Part shown: piece after piece, positions 43,128 to 52,195 of the stretch | Position numbering within the stretch: the stretch's first letter is position 1 | Layout: each line of letters starts with the position of its first letter | DNA from: Ga0077555 sp963741565 | GTDB lineage: Bacteria; Pseudomonadota; Alphaproteobacteria; Rhizobiales; Hyphomicrobiaceae | Assembly: GCA_963741565.1 (NCBI GenBank) | Contig: CAVUIK010000011.1 | Coordinates: 1 to 64,000 of the forward strand | Reading direction: 5' to 3' | DNA length: 64,000 nt | The notes under the pieces: generated by a model | Databases searched by the model: none | The model's input: only the letters and a program-made list of their open reading frames with translations | Told to the model about the DNA's origin: nothing | Translations under genes and position numbers: made by a program

Positions 43128-43934
43128 ATGGCATTTGGTAAACGGCGGGAACGTCCCGGCACACCGGCTCCCTCAATCGTCGAAACCGACGCACACGATG
43201 AACCGGAATCCACCCGGCACGACGCACTGCACCAGACATTCGAGCGCATTCTCAAGAGTGCCTCGGCCGTGGCGGAGGCTGTCCGCACCGGCGGCACCGT
43301 ACCCGTGTTCGGCATTGCCGATGAGCCCGATCCCGATGCCTCGCCAATTACGCTGACAGGATTCAGCTCGCTCTTTTCCTACACCGACGGCCAGCGAAAA
43401 ATGTTCGCCGTATATGGTTATGCTGCGCCCGGAGATCCAGATCGCATCGACCCCAACGCGCAATGCCATATCCACGATCTCGTCGGCCGCATCCGCCAAC
43501 TCAATCTCTATTGCCAACAGGCCCATGCCGACGAAGCCTTAGTCGTTGCGCTCCAGTCGCCGCGCTTTCCCCCGTTGATCGATCAGGTCATCGCCGGCGC
43601 GGCCTACTTTGCCGCCTATTTCGCGAATCTGAAGATCACCCAGCCGTTCCTCCTGGCGGTGCCGCCACAAGTTGCCACCTTCCCTGAGACCGCTTCGCTG
43701 AAGGCAACCGTGGACCGCTACATGCTGATGGCGAGCGACGGCATGGTCGAGCCGAAAAAACTGCAGGACTATCTCCCCCACAAAGCGTGGCCCTACTTCG
43801 GCGTCGAGACGGCCTGGCGCAATCACGACGGCCAACAATTCATCAACAGCGTCTATTTCCCGATGGAATACGCCAAGGCCGTCCGCGAGCACGCAGCGCG
43901 CGACCAAGCCTCAGCCATTGGCACGTTGGTCTGA
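43128..43934 (+). CDS. conserved-looking hypothetical cytoplasmic protein
   Basis: A 268-residue protein without a recognised domain. ATG 43128 (MAFGKRRERPGTPAPS) is chosen because the sequence before it lacks conserved character. A polar N-terminus is followed by an alpha/beta region (TVPVFGIADEPDPDASPITLTG, RKMFAVYGYAAPGDPD) and a helical, aromatic-rich C-terminal half (AGAAYFAAYFANLKITQPFLLAV, YFGVETAWRNHDGQQFINSVYFPMEYAKAVREH). No signal peptide. It ends 19 bases before the stop of the convergent TfoX-like gene. No function can be offered. Confidence 0.65.
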   Translation: MAFGKRRERPGTPAPSIVETDAHDEPESTRHDALHQTFERILKSASAVAEAVRTGGTVPVFGIADEPDPDASPITLTGFSSLFSYTDGQRKMFAVYGYAAPGDPDRIDPNAQCHIHDLVGRIRQLNLYCQQAHADEALVVALQSPRFPPLIDQVIAGAAYFAAYFANLKITQPFLLAVPPQVATFPETASLKATVDRYMLMASDGMVEPKKLQDYLPHKAWPYFGVETAWRNHDGQQFINSVYFPMEYAKAVREHAARDQASAIGTLV

Positions 43935-43952
43935 CAGGCCACGCTGAGCCGC

Positions 43953-44366
43953 CTATCGGAGGTTTCGGCTTGTTTTTGGTGTGCGGTTCGCGCCCTCGCC
44001 TGGGGTCAAAGATCGCAAACGTTTCGTCGCCTTCGTTGCAGCCCGGCGGGCTGCGGCAATAGCCACCCCCGCCCATAGCCGCAGCAACTCCGGGTCATCG
44101 AACACCGCCTCAGGTGCCCGCCGATAACTCATGGTCGTCAACTTGCCCGATGCCGCCGCGTAGGTGAACGAAGCACACCCAGCCGCGATGAATTCGGGTT
44201 CGCTGGCAGCGTCGACCTTAAGGTAGAGGACATCGTCGTCGATCAGGGCGAACATCAGTCCGTCAACAAACACCCCGACGGCACCGAACATGCGCCGCAG
44301 CCTGATGGTGCCGGCACTCGCCAGCTCCTCTTCGATGAACGTGCCGATCGCGCCACCGGCGGCCAT
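43953..44366 (-). CDS. TfoX/Sxy N-terminal domain protein
   Basis: A 137-residue protein with the TfoX N-terminal domain only: TIRLRRMFGAVGVFVDGLMFALIDDDVLYLKVDA is the family core, followed by FTYAAASGKLTTMSYRRAPEAVFDDPELLRLWAGVAIAAARR. The C-terminal helix-hairpin-helix of full-length TfoX is absent; instead there is a basic tail (ATKATKRLRSLTP). ATG 44366 lies 25 bases downstream of sufA's stop, so it may be the last gene of the suf transcript. The role of short TfoX proteins outside competence is unknown. Confidence 0.85.
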   Translation of the reverse strand: MAAGGAIGTFIEEELASAGTIRLRRMFGAVGVFVDGLMFALIDDDVLYLKVDAASEPEFIAAGCASFTYAAASGKLTTMSYRRAPEAVFDDPELLRLWAGVAIAAARRAATKATKRLRSLTPGEGANRTPKTSRNLR

Positions 44367-44391
44367 GTGCCCACCTACTGGTTCGGCGGGA

Positions 44392-44784
44392 TCAAACGGT
44401 CTTGATCGCCTCAAGCTTCTCTTTGGAAGCCGGCATCAGATTGACGCTCTCACCACAACCGCAGGCGCTCTTCTGGTTCGGATTGTTGAAGACGAACTGG
44501 GATGACAGCTTGTCGACTTTCCAATCCATCTCGGTGCCAAGCAGATAAAGCACCGCCTGCGGGTCGATGATAACCCGGGCCCCGTCCAGGTCGACGATTT
44601 CGTCGAACTTGGAGACGGCCTCGGCCCAAGCCATCGTATACTCCATGCCCGCGCAGCCGCCCTTCTTGACGCCGATCTTCAAGCCGGCGACGGACGAACC
44701 TTTGGTGGCCATGATCCCCTTAATGCGCTCGGCGGCAGCCGGCGTCACGGTCATAACCTGCGGGCGGGGCCGGGGCGTGCTCAT
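44392..44784 (-). CDS. sufA: A-type iron-sulfur carrier SufA
   Basis: A 130-residue HesB/IscA-fold protein that accepts and passes on Fe-S clusters. The three ligating Cys are present: KKGGCAGMEY and SACGCGESV. ATG 44784 (MSTPRPRPQVMTVTPAAAERI) is the family start; the upstream frame is not conserved. It is at the 3' end of the suf gene set, 142 bases after sufT, and directly upstream of the TfoX-like gene. Target proteins in this window include the Rieske proteins and the CoxS subunit (inference). Confidence 0.95.
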   Translation of the reverse strand: MSTPRPRPQVMTVTPAAAERIKGIMATKGSSVAGLKIGVKKGGCAGMEYTMAWAEAVSKFDEIVDLDGARVIIDPQAVLYLLGTEMDWKVDKLSSQFVFNNPNQKSACGCGESVNLMPASKEKLEAIKTV

Positions 44785-44926
44785 AGGTTGCAGATCCTTC
44801 CAATGGCGCCTGCTTCGTTTGGTAATATAGCGCAATTCCCGCGAATTTGCAGGGGTGACGCGTGCCGCCCCACGATTAAGACTATGGCGGGTTTATCGGA
44901 CCGGCTGGCGGGGCGCCCGTGCTGGC

Positions 44927-45382
44927 TCAAAACATATTGAGGGCGAGGCGCGCCTCATCCGACATGCGGCTCTGGTCCCAAGGCGGATCAAAGGTCAGAT
45001 TGACGGCGCACGACTGGATTCCCGACACCGAACAGACAGCATTTTCGACCCACGTCGGCATTTCCCCCGCGACCGGGCAGCCCGGCGCGGTCAGCGTCAT
45101 ATCGACCGCCACCTTGCGGTCATCGTCGATGTCGATCTTGTAGATCAGGCCCAGCTCGTAAATGTCGCAGGGGATCTCCGGGTCGTAAACCGTCTTGAGG
45201 GCCGCGACGATATCGGCCGTCATCTGCTCGAGCTCCTCAGCCGAGAGTTTCGAACCAGCGACGGCGGTGCCGCCATTGGCAACACTCGGAGCAATACCGC
45301 GGGTGGGCTCACCACCACCCTTTGGCGGCGCGAGATCCGCGTCGGTGACCAGCACATCTCGATCTGCTGCCTTGCCGTCCAT
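44927..45382 (-). CDS. sufT: SufT/MIP18-like (DUF59) iron-sulfur maturation protein
   Basis: A 151-residue protein whose C-terminal 100 residues are a MIP18/DUF59 domain: KTVYDPEIPCDIYELGLIYKID, the conserved VDMTLTAPGCPVAGEMP with its Cys, and VNLTFDPPWDQSRMSDEARLALNMF. The first 45 residues are a low-complexity linker. SufT helps mature Fe-S proteins under high cluster demand. It lies 56 bases downstream of sufS on the same strand and is one of the standard suf cluster genes in alphaproteobacteria. Confidence 0.94.
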   Translation of the reverse strand: MDGKAADRDVLVTDADLAPPKGGGEPTRGIAPSVANGGTAVAGSKLSAEELEQMTADIVAALKTVYDPEIPCDIYELGLIYKIDIDDDRKVAVDMTLTAPGCPVAGEMPTWVENAVCSVSGIQSCAVNLTFDPPWDQSRMSDEARLALNMF

Positions 45383-45438
45383 CAGCGTCTTCCTCGTCTA
45401 CCCGGGTCCGCGCCTGTCGGCTTGAGACCAAGGCCAAA

Positions 45439-46698
45439 TTACGCAAAGAACTCGTGAGCCTTGACCAAGGCTTCGGCCAACGCATCCACCTCGGCGGTCG
45501 TATTATACATGGCAAACGAGGCTCTGCACGTCGCCGTTACACCAAGTCGCTCCATCAGTGGTTGGGCACAATGATGCCCGGCGCGAACGGCCACGCCGGA
45601 CCGGTCGATGATCGTCGAGATATCATGCGGGTGTAGCCCATCCACGTTGAATGCAACGATTGCACCCTTATCCTTGGCGTGGCCATAAACCTTCAACCAG
45701 TTGAGCTCGCCGAGCCGGCCATGCGCATAGGCCCGCAATTCCGCCTCATGGGCGGCAATCCGGTCGCGACCCACCTGCATCATGTAGTTGAGGGCTGCTC
45801 CGAGCCCGATCGCTTGCACGATCGCAGGCGTGCCGGCCTCGAACTTGTGCGGGGCCTTGCCGTAAGTGACCCGGTCGACGGTGACCGTCTCGATCATCTC
45901 GCCACCGCCCATGTAGGGCTGCATGGCGTCGAGATGCTTTTTCTTCGCGAACAGCACGCCGATCCCCGTCGGCCCGTAGACCTTGTGACCGGTGAACAGG
46001 TAGAAATCGCAGTCGAGATCCTGGACATCGACGGGCATGTGCACTGCCGCCTGGCTCCCGTCGAGCAGCACGGGAATGCCCTTGGCATGCGCTAGCTTGA
46101 TGACCTCTTTGACCGGCACGACGGTGCCGAGCACATTCGACATGTGCGTAATGGCAACCAGCTTGGTCTTTGGTCCGAGAAGTGCGGCGAACTCCTCGAG
46201 CAAGAACTCTCCGGTATCAGAAATGGGTGCCCATTTGAGAATGCAGCCCTTGCGTTCCCGGTGGAAATGCCACGGCACGATATTGGAATGGTGCTCCATG
46301 ATGGAGAGCACGATCTCGTCGCCCTCCTTGAACGTGGCTCCATAGCTCGACGCGACCAGGTTGATCGCCTCTGTCGCATTGTGGGTGAAAATGATCTCGT
46401 CCTCGGTCGGCGCATTCAGGAAGCGGCGGGTGGTCGCCCGTGCCTCCTCGAATTTGGCCGTTGCGGCGTTCGAGAGGTAATGCAAGCCGCGGTGCACGTT
46501 CGCGTACTCGAACTTATAGGTGTGCTCGATCGCGTCGAGAACCGATCGCGGCTTTTGCGCTGACGCGCCATTGTCGAGATAGACCAGCGGTTTGCCGTAG
46601 ACTTCCCGGAAGAGAATGGGAAAGTCAGAGCGGATCTGCTGGACGTCATAGCGGCCAGAGCCTGAGATTTGCGTGCCGGAGATGTGTGCCGATGTCAT
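45439..46698 (-). CDS. sufS: cysteine desulfurase SufS
   Basis: A 419-residue group II cysteine desulfurase with PLP. The PLP-binding Lys is in FTGHKVYGPTGIG and the catalytic Cys in VRAGHHCAQPLMERLG. Other SufS marks are LDNGASAQKPRSVLDAI and the EYANVHRGLHYLSN loop. It extracts sulfur from cysteine for the SufBCD scaffold; no SufE gene is adjacent, so sulfur transfer could use another acceptor. Second cysteine desulfurase of the operon, besides the IscS-like one at 51068. ATG 46698 is 37 bases after sufD. Confidence 0.96.
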   Translation of the reverse strand: MTSAHISGTQISGSGRYDVQQIRSDFPILFREVYGKPLVYLDNGASAQKPRSVLDAIEHTYKFEYANVHRGLHYLSNAATAKFEEARATTRRFLNAPTEDEIIFTHNATEAINLVASSYGATFKEGDEIVLSIMEHHSNIVPWHFHRERKGCILKWAPISDTGEFLLEEFAALLGPKTKLVAITHMSNVLGTVVPVKEVIKLAHAKGIPVLLDGSQAAVHMPVDVQDLDCDFYLFTGHKVYGPTGIGVLFAKKKHLDAMQPYMGGGEMIETVTVDRVTYGKAPHKFEAGTPAIVQAIGLGAALNYMMQVGRDRIAAHEAELRAYAHGRLGELNWLKVYGHAKDKGAIVAFNVDGLHPHDISTIIDRSGVAVRAGHHCAQPLMERLGVTATCRASFAMYNTTAEVDALAEALVKAHEFFA

Positions 46699-46735
46699 CG
46701 TGCCTCTCGCCTCACCATGGCGTGTTGAACGCGGG

Positions 46736-48067
46736 CTAGATCGATTTCAACCAATCCAACGCTACCTGCCGAAGTGCCTCACGGATCGCCTCGTCCTCGA
46801 TCTTGTCGATGGCTTCGGCAACAAAACTCTCGATCAGCATGCTCCGCGCCTCCATTTTCGGGATACCGCGAGAGCGCAGATAGAACATCATGTCTGCATC
46901 CAGCTCGGTCGACGTGCTCCCATGGCCGCAGACAACGTCATCGGCATAAATCTCGAGTTCCGGCTTGCTGTCGAACTCGGCATCCTCCGACAGCATCAGC
47001 ACCTGCGCCATCTGCTTGCCATCGGTTTTCTGTGCGATCGGGTGCACGACGACCTTGCCCTGTACGACGCCGCGCGCGCGGCCATCGAGTATACCCTTGA
47101 ACAGCTCCCGGCTCTCGCAGCCCGGCGTCGCATGATCGACGACGAGCGTCGTATCGATATGATCCGTCCCACGGCCAAGGAAAACTCCGGCCATGTCCAA
47201 CCGCGCATCCGACCCTTCAAAATCGACATCGATCTCGTTGCGGGCCAAAGGCGCTCCGGCCGTCAGCTGAAAGCCGATGTAGGTCGCGTCCTTGCCGATC
47301 CGGGTCCGCCAGGTGGACAGATGAGCGGCCTCGGTCGCCGTCACACACTTGATGTGCGTGAGGGCGCTGTTGGGCGCCAGATCAACGTCGGTCGCATAAT
47401 TGCCATGGCCGGCCGCCGAGGCACCGGGAACCGAAACGAAGGCTTCGATCAGGGTCAGCCGCGCACCGTCTTCCAAGGTCACGATGTTGCGCGTCGCAAC
47501 CGAGGCGGGGGCCACAGTCGTGCGCACATGAACCAGCATCAACGGCCGATCGGCCGAGGCATTGGGCTTCACCTTCAGCAGGACGCCATCCGACATGAAG
47601 GCGAGATTGAGCGCAGGGATTGCCCGTGACACCGAGATCCGCTCGGACGAGAACTTGGCCGCGAGCCACTCCGGGGCCTTGGTGAGCGCTGACCGCAGGT
47701 CCTTGATCTCGGCGATACCGTCAAATGCCTCGAGGCGCGCGTGCTCCGATGCAACAATGCCATCGATCAAAACGATGCGATCCGCCCGCAATCCCGCGAG
47801 TGGGCCGAGCGCTGCTTCGACTGCCTCTGGCGACACCTTCGCATGGCCCGTGGCGACCGCTGGTACATCCCGAAAACGCTCGCGGAGATCGGTGTATTTC
47901 CATTCTTCGATCCGCCGATGGGGCAGGCCAACGCGGGCGAACTTCCCAATCGAATCGCGCCGCAATTCCGCAACCCACCCCGCGCCAGGCAACTCGCCAG
48001 CCGCATGATCGAAGGCGGTCATCAGGCCTTGCTCGGCCTTCGTTCGTTGAATGAGCATTGCGGACAT
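46736..48067 (-). CDS. sufD: Fe-S assembly scaffold subunit SufD
   Basis: A 443-residue beta-helical partner of SufB in the SufBC2D scaffold. Key segments include PHRRIEEWKYTDLRERF at the N-terminus, the beta-helix region, and the family-typical SEDAEFDSKPELEIYADDVVCGHGSTSTELD with a conserved His in DVVCGHGST, followed by FYLRSRGIPKMEARSMLIESF. ATG 48067 is used; other in-frame Met codons (MLIQRTKAEQ, MTAFDHAAG) lie close behind and no clear RBS decides between them. The interval 48068-48155 to sufC shows nothing further. Confidence 0.95.
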   Translation of the reverse strand: MSAMLIQRTKAEQGLMTAFDHAAGELPGAGWVAELRRDSIGKFARVGLPHRRIEEWKYTDLRERFRDVPAVATGHAKVSPEAVEAALGPLAGLRADRIVLIDGIVASEHARLEAFDGIAEIKDLRSALTKAPEWLAAKFSSERISVSRAIPALNLAFMSDGVLLKVKPNASADRPLMLVHVRTTVAPASVATRNIVTLEDGARLTLIEAFVSVPGASAAGHGNYATDVDLAPNSALTHIKCVTATEAAHLSTWRTRIGKDATYIGFQLTAGAPLARNEIDVDFEGSDARLDMAGVFLGRGTDHIDTTLVVDHATPGCESRELFKGILDGRARGVVQGKVVVHPIAQKTDGKQMAQVLMLSEDAEFDSKPELEIYADDVVCGHGSTSTELDADMMFYLRSRGIPKMEARSMLIESFVAEAIDKIEDEAIREALRQVALDWLKSI

Positions 48068-48155
48068 GACGGTTTACGGGCTCGGCTTGTTGGCTCACTG
48101 CGACGGGATAGCCGCCGGCGGCTTGATGTCTGTCGTGCGCGATGGCCGCTCGATC

Positions 48156-48911
48156 TCAGGCAGCCTTGGACTTGAATTCGGCGTAACCGGATTTCTCGAG
48201 CTCGAGCGCCAGCTCCTTGCCACCGGTCTTCTGAATTCTGCCGTGTGCAAGAACATGCACCTTGTCTGGCGTGATATAGTTCAGCAGGCGCTGGTAATGG
48301 GTGATGACGAGCATCGCGCGATCCTTGCTGCGCAGTTTGTTCGCGCCTTCCGAGACGATCCGGATGGCGTCGATATCGAGGCCGGAGTCCGTCTCGTCGA
48401 GGACGCACAGCGACGGCTCAAGCATCGCCATCTGCAGCACTTCCATCCGCTTCTTCTCGCCGCCCGAGAAACCGACATTGAGCGGTCGCTTGAGCATCTC
48501 CTCCTTGACGCCGAGTTCGGCCGCCTTGGCCCGCACGAGCTTCAAGAACTCAGGGGTCGTCAGTTCCTTCTGCGCGCGCTTCTTGCGGACCGAGTTTACG
48601 GCGGACCGCAGGAACGTCATGGTCGCGACGCCTGGAATTTCCATCGGATACTGGAACGCGAGGAAAACGCCCTTGGCCGCCCGCTCGTCCGGCTCCATGC
48701 CGAGGATCGATTCGCCTTTCCAGCAGATATCCCCGCTCGTGACTTCGTAGTCGTCCCGGCCGGCTATGACGTACGCGAGTGTGGACTTGCCCGAGCCATT
48801 CGGACCCATGATCGCGTGCACCTCGCCCGGAGGCACGGTCAGCGTGACCCCCTTCAGGATTTCCGTGCCGTCCTCGGCGATCCGAGCGTGGAGGTTTTTT
48901 ATCTCGAGCAT
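48156..48911 (-). CDS. sufC: Fe-S assembly ATPase SufC
   Basis: A 251-residue ABC-type ATPase that drives conformational change of SufB-SufD. Walker A GPNGSGKST, signature FSGGEKKRMEVLQMAML, Walker B CVLDETDSGLDIDA and the switch His in LVITHYQRLL are all intact. ATG 48911 (MLEIKNLHARIAED) is the family start and has GAGG upstream. It lies between the 88-residue orphan gene and sufD. Its high conservation and position make the assignment firm. Confidence 0.97.
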   Translation of the reverse strand: MLEIKNLHARIAEDGTEILKGVTLTVPPGEVHAIMGPNGSGKSTLAYVIAGRDDYEVTSGDICWKGESILGMEPDERAAKGVFLAFQYPMEIPGVATMTFLRSAVNSVRKKRAQKELTTPEFLKLVRAKAAELGVKEEMLKRPLNVGFSGGEKKRMEVLQMAMLEPSLCVLDETDSGLDIDAIRIVSEGANKLRSKDRAMLVITHYQRLLNYITPDKVHVLAHGRIQKTGGKELALELEKSGYAEFKSKAA

Positions 48912-48997
48912 TTCAGTGTTGTCCTCAAAAAACATGGAGCCCCGGGCGCAGAACCGGTGGCCCCATCCAGTACGTTGCAACTGTCCCTATAGATCGA

Positions 48998-49264
48998 TCA
49001 GCGGATGGTTTTCACAAACTCGATTTCGGCCGGATAAAGCACGCCGAGCCAATCGCATTTCTCCGGAGTTTTCTCGCCGAACTCCACGAGGAACGCCTTG
49101 CCCTGATCGAGGGTTTCCAGCACGGTTACGACAGTGCCCTGACGGAGCTTCAGATCAAGGCGCTTGTTGGTCAAAGCGTTGCGGCGCAGGCATTCGCCTG
49201 CATCAAGTTCGCGAACCAGACGTGCCGTTTGTGTCATTGCACCAAAACCCGCCGCGTCACTCAT
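48998..49264 (-). CDS. 88-residue orphan in the suf operon (DUF4926-like)
   Basis: A small protein between sufB and sufC. ATG 49264 (MSDAAGFGAMTQTARL) has a GAGGAG leader. The second half, LKLRQGTVVTVLETLDQGKAFLVEFGEKTPEKCDWLGVLYPAEIEF, recalls short beta-barrel DUF4926-like proteins, but the match is from memory. One Cys (PEKCDWLG) sits in a loop and another near residue 24 (AGECLRRN). The strong RBS and operon position say it is a real gene. A regulatory or chaperone role in Fe-S assembly is only an inference from position. Confidence 0.75.
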   Translation of the reverse strand: MSDAAGFGAMTQTARLVRELDAGECLRRNALTNKRLDLKLRQGTVVTVLETLDQGKAFLVEFGEKTPEKCDWLGVLYPAEIEFVKTIR

Positions 49265-49521
49265 TGGTCGTCTCCTCGTTATCTCGGCCTCAACCGGCCA
49301 TACCCTCAAAATCCCGCTCGATTCGGGCCAAGACTTGGCGCCTTGGCGTTGGATGCATGTCCCGTTCCACCCTGCATCCACGATTGTTGGTCCTCTCGGA
49401 CTGGCGCATCCTATACCGGCCTGCGACGTTCTGCACCACCCCCGGCAAGCAAAGTTTCGATCGAATTAACCATCGGTGATAACGCTATGCGTGGCTTGAG
49501 TTTTGACCGGCTGAAGACGAA

Positions 49522-51042
49522 TCACCCGACGCTTCCTTCCAGGCTTATGCCGATCAGCTTTTGCGTTTCGGCCATGAATTCCATCGGAAGTTGCTGCAGC
49601 ACATCCCGGACAAAACCGTTCACGATGAGGGCCACGGCCTCTTCTTCGGACAAGCCGCGTTGGCGGCAATAAAAGAGCTTGTCATCCGAGATCTTGGACG
49701 TGGTGGCCTCGTGCTCGAAGTGGGCCGAGGCATTCTTCGCTTCGATGTAGGGAACGGTATGCGCCCCGCATGCATTGCCGATCAGGAGACTATCGCAATT
49801 GGTGAAATTCCGCGCGTTCGTGGCCTTGCGATGGGCGGAAACCAGCCCGCGATAAGTGTTCTGCGACTGCCCGGCGGCAATGCCTTTGGAGATGATCCGG
49901 CTCGACGTGTTCTTGCCGAGGTGGATCATTTTTGTGCCGCTGTCGACCTGTTGGCGGCCGTTCGAGATGGCGATCGAATAGAACTCACCGCGCGATCCGT
50001 CACCGCGCAGAATGCAACTCGGATACTTCCAAGTTATCGCCGAGCCGGTTTCGACCTGCGTCCAGCTGATCTTGGAGTTGCGGCCACGGCAGTCGCCGCG
50101 CTTCGTCACGAAATTGTAGATGCCGCCCTTGCCGTTCTTGTCGCCCGGATACCAGTTCTGGACGGTCGAATACTTGATCTCGGCGTCGTCGAGTGCAATC
50201 AGCTCGACGACCGCGGCATGCAGCTGGTTCTCGTCGCGCATCGGCGCCGTGCAACCCTCGAGGTAGGACACATAGCTGCCCTTCTCGGCGATAATCAGAG
50301 TTCGCTCGAACTGACCGGTATTTTTCTCGTTGATCCGGAAGTATGTCGACAGCTCCATCGGGCACCGGACGCCCTCGGGGATGTAGACGAACGAACCGTC
50401 CGAGAACACCGCCGCGTTCAGCGCCGCATAGTAGTTGTCGGACTGTGGAACGACACTGCCGAGGTATTTTTTGACGAGCTCGGGGTGCTCCCGCATCGCC
50501 TCTGAGATCGAGCAGAAGATCACGCCGGCCTTGGCCAGTTCCTTCTTGAATGTGGTCACAACCGAAACGCTGTCGAACACCGCGTCAACGGCGACTTTGC
50601 CGGCCATCTGGCTGTAGCCGTCGGCGTCATCGAGCCGGCTTGGCTCCGACTGCTTGCGCACGCCCGCGAGCAACTCCTGCTCTTTCAGCGGGATGCCAAG
50701 CTTGGCATAGGTCCGCAATAGCTCGGGGTCGACCTCGTCGAGCGACTTCGGGCCTTCCGTCGATTTTGGCGCGGAGTAGTAATAGAGATCCTGGAAATCG
50801 ATCTTGGGATAGTCGACCTTGGCCCACGTCGGCTCGGTCATCGCCTGCCAGCGGCGAAACGCGTCGAGGCGCCACTCCAGCATCCACGCTGGCTCGGACT
50901 TCTTGTTGGAGATGAAGCGAACGGTATCCTCGTTCAAGCCCTTCGGAGCCTTAACGCTCTCGATGTCGGTCTCGAACCCGTACTTGTACTTGTCGACATC
51001 AAGCGCCTTGACCTGCTCGATCGTCTGCTGAACCGCGGCCAT
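49522..51042 (-). CDS. sufB: Fe-S assembly scaffold subunit SufB
   Basis: A 506-residue core of the SufBC2D scaffold. Family segments include KYKYGFETDIESVKAPKGLNEDTVRFIS, GVRCPMELSTYFRIN, YLEGCTAPMRDENQLHAAVVELIALDDAEIKYSTVQNWYPGD and RKATNARNFTNCDSLLIGNACGAHTVPYIEAKN. ATG 51042 (MAAVQQTIEQVKAL) lies behind GGAG and 25 bases after the IscS-like gene. A 257-base gap (49265-49521) to the next small gene is unusual within the operon and may contain an internal promoter or RNA element; I could not identify one. Confidence 0.97.
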   Translation of the reverse strand: MAAVQQTIEQVKALDVDKYKYGFETDIESVKAPKGLNEDTVRFISNKKSEPAWMLEWRLDAFRRWQAMTEPTWAKVDYPKIDFQDLYYYSAPKSTEGPKSLDEVDPELLRTYAKLGIPLKEQELLAGVRKQSEPSRLDDADGYSQMAGKVAVDAVFDSVSVVTTFKKELAKAGVIFCSISEAMREHPELVKKYLGSVVPQSDNYYAALNAAVFSDGSFVYIPEGVRCPMELSTYFRINEKNTGQFERTLIIAEKGSYVSYLEGCTAPMRDENQLHAAVVELIALDDAEIKYSTVQNWYPGDKNGKGGIYNFVTKRGDCRGRNSKISWTQVETGSAITWKYPSCILRGDGSRGEFYSIAISNGRQQVDSGTKMIHLGKNTSSRIISKGIAAGQSQNTYRGLVSAHRKATNARNFTNCDSLLIGNACGAHTVPYIEAKNASAHFEHEATTSKISDDKLFYCRQRGLSEEEAVALIVNGFVRDVLQQLPMEFMAETQKLIGISLEGSVG

Positions 51043-51067
51043 TCCCGTCTCCACTTCATTCGTTAGG

Positions 51068-52195
51068 TCAAGCGGCCCGTGCGGCCTGCGCTGTGATCGT
51101 CGTCCAGGCCGCAGCGAACGCGGCGATATCGTCAACGGTTGTCGTCGGCCCGAGGCTCAGCCGGATAGCGGACCCCGCGATTTCCGGCGCAACGCCCATC
51201 GCCGACAGCACATGACTGGCGGAAACCTTGCCTGACGAGCAGGCGGCTCCAGCGCTGACAGCGATGCCCGCCAGATCCAGAGCTGTGACCAGCAGTTCCG
51301 AGGAACGGCCCGGCAAAGCAATGCACGAGGTGTTGGGAAGCCGCGCGACGTCGGCCCCAATGACCACCGCCTCGGGTGTCGCGGCAAGCACGACCCGCTC
51401 GAGCCGGTCGCGCAGCTGGCCAATCGCAGCCGCTGCCTTCAGGCTATCACCTGCAGCCCGTGCGGCCGCGCCAAAACCCGCAATCGCCGCAACATTCTCG
51501 GTGCCGGCCCGGAGGCGCCGCTCCTGGCCGCCGCCACTCAGCAACGGGGCAATGGGCGCGCCATTGCGCACGATCAGAGCGCCGGCGCCTTTCGGGCCGC
51601 CGAGCTTATGCGACGACAGACTGAGATAGTCGACGCCGAGGCGGGCCATATTGCAGTCGATCCGGCCTGCGGCCTGCACCGCATCCGTGTGGACGCGGAA
51701 ACCCTGGTTGCGGGCGAGCGCCGCAATACCGCCAACCGCCTGTACGACGCCGGTTTCGTTGTTGGCGAGTTGCAAGCTGAGCAGGCCGCCCACCCCCTCT
51801 CGCTGCAACCCAATCAGGGCGGCGACTGTCTCCAGGCTGACGCGACCATCGCTGGCAACCGGGAGCGCCACAATGGCAGCACCGCTCTTGGCCGCCGGCG
51901 CACGCACGCTGTCGTGCTCAATGGCGGATGCCAGTATTGTCGGCCAACCACTGGCGATCACGGTTGCATTGGCCTCGCTGGCACCGCTCGTGAAAATCAC
52001 CTCGGATGGAGCCGCACCGACAAGTGCGGCAATGTCCTCACGTGCATCCTCGACGATGCGGCGGGCGCGCCGCCCTTCACTGTGGACCGACGAGGGATTG
52101 CCGACCACGTCCATGGCCGAGAGCGCTGCCCGGCGGGCATCGGGGTGCAGCGGCGCGGTTGCGTTCCAATCGAGATATGTCCGCGTTGCCATCAT
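51068..52195 (-). CDS. IscS/NifS-like cysteine desulfurase
   Basis: A 375-residue group I cysteine desulfurase. It opens with TYLDWNATAPLHPDARRA (the canonical NATTP-like region); the PLP Lys is in LSSHKLGGPKGAGALIV, and the active-site Cys in VSAGAACSSGKVSASHVLSAMG. It starts at ATG 52195, overlapping the stop of iscR (TGATG), so the two are coupled. Alphaproteobacterial suf operons often contain such a second desulfurase, probably the main sulfur donor together with or instead of SufS. Its exact division of labour with SufS is not visible in sequence. Confidence 0.94.
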   Translation of the reverse strand: MMATRTYLDWNATAPLHPDARRAALSAMDVVGNPSSVHSEGRRARRIVEDAREDIAALVGAAPSEVIFTSGASEANATVIASGWPTILASAIEHDSVRAPAAKSGAAIVALPVASDGRVSLETVAALIGLQREGVGGLLSLQLANNETGVVQAVGGIAALARNQGFRVHTDAVQAAGRIDCNMARLGVDYLSLSSHKLGGPKGAGALIVRNGAPIAPLLSGGGQERRLRAGTENVAAIAGFGAAARAAGDSLKAAAAIGQLRDRLERVVLAATPEAVVIGADVARLPNTSCIALPGRSSELLVTALDLAGIAVSAGAACSSGKVSASHVLSAMGVAPEIAGSAIRLSLGPTTTVDDIAAFAAAWTTITAQAARAA

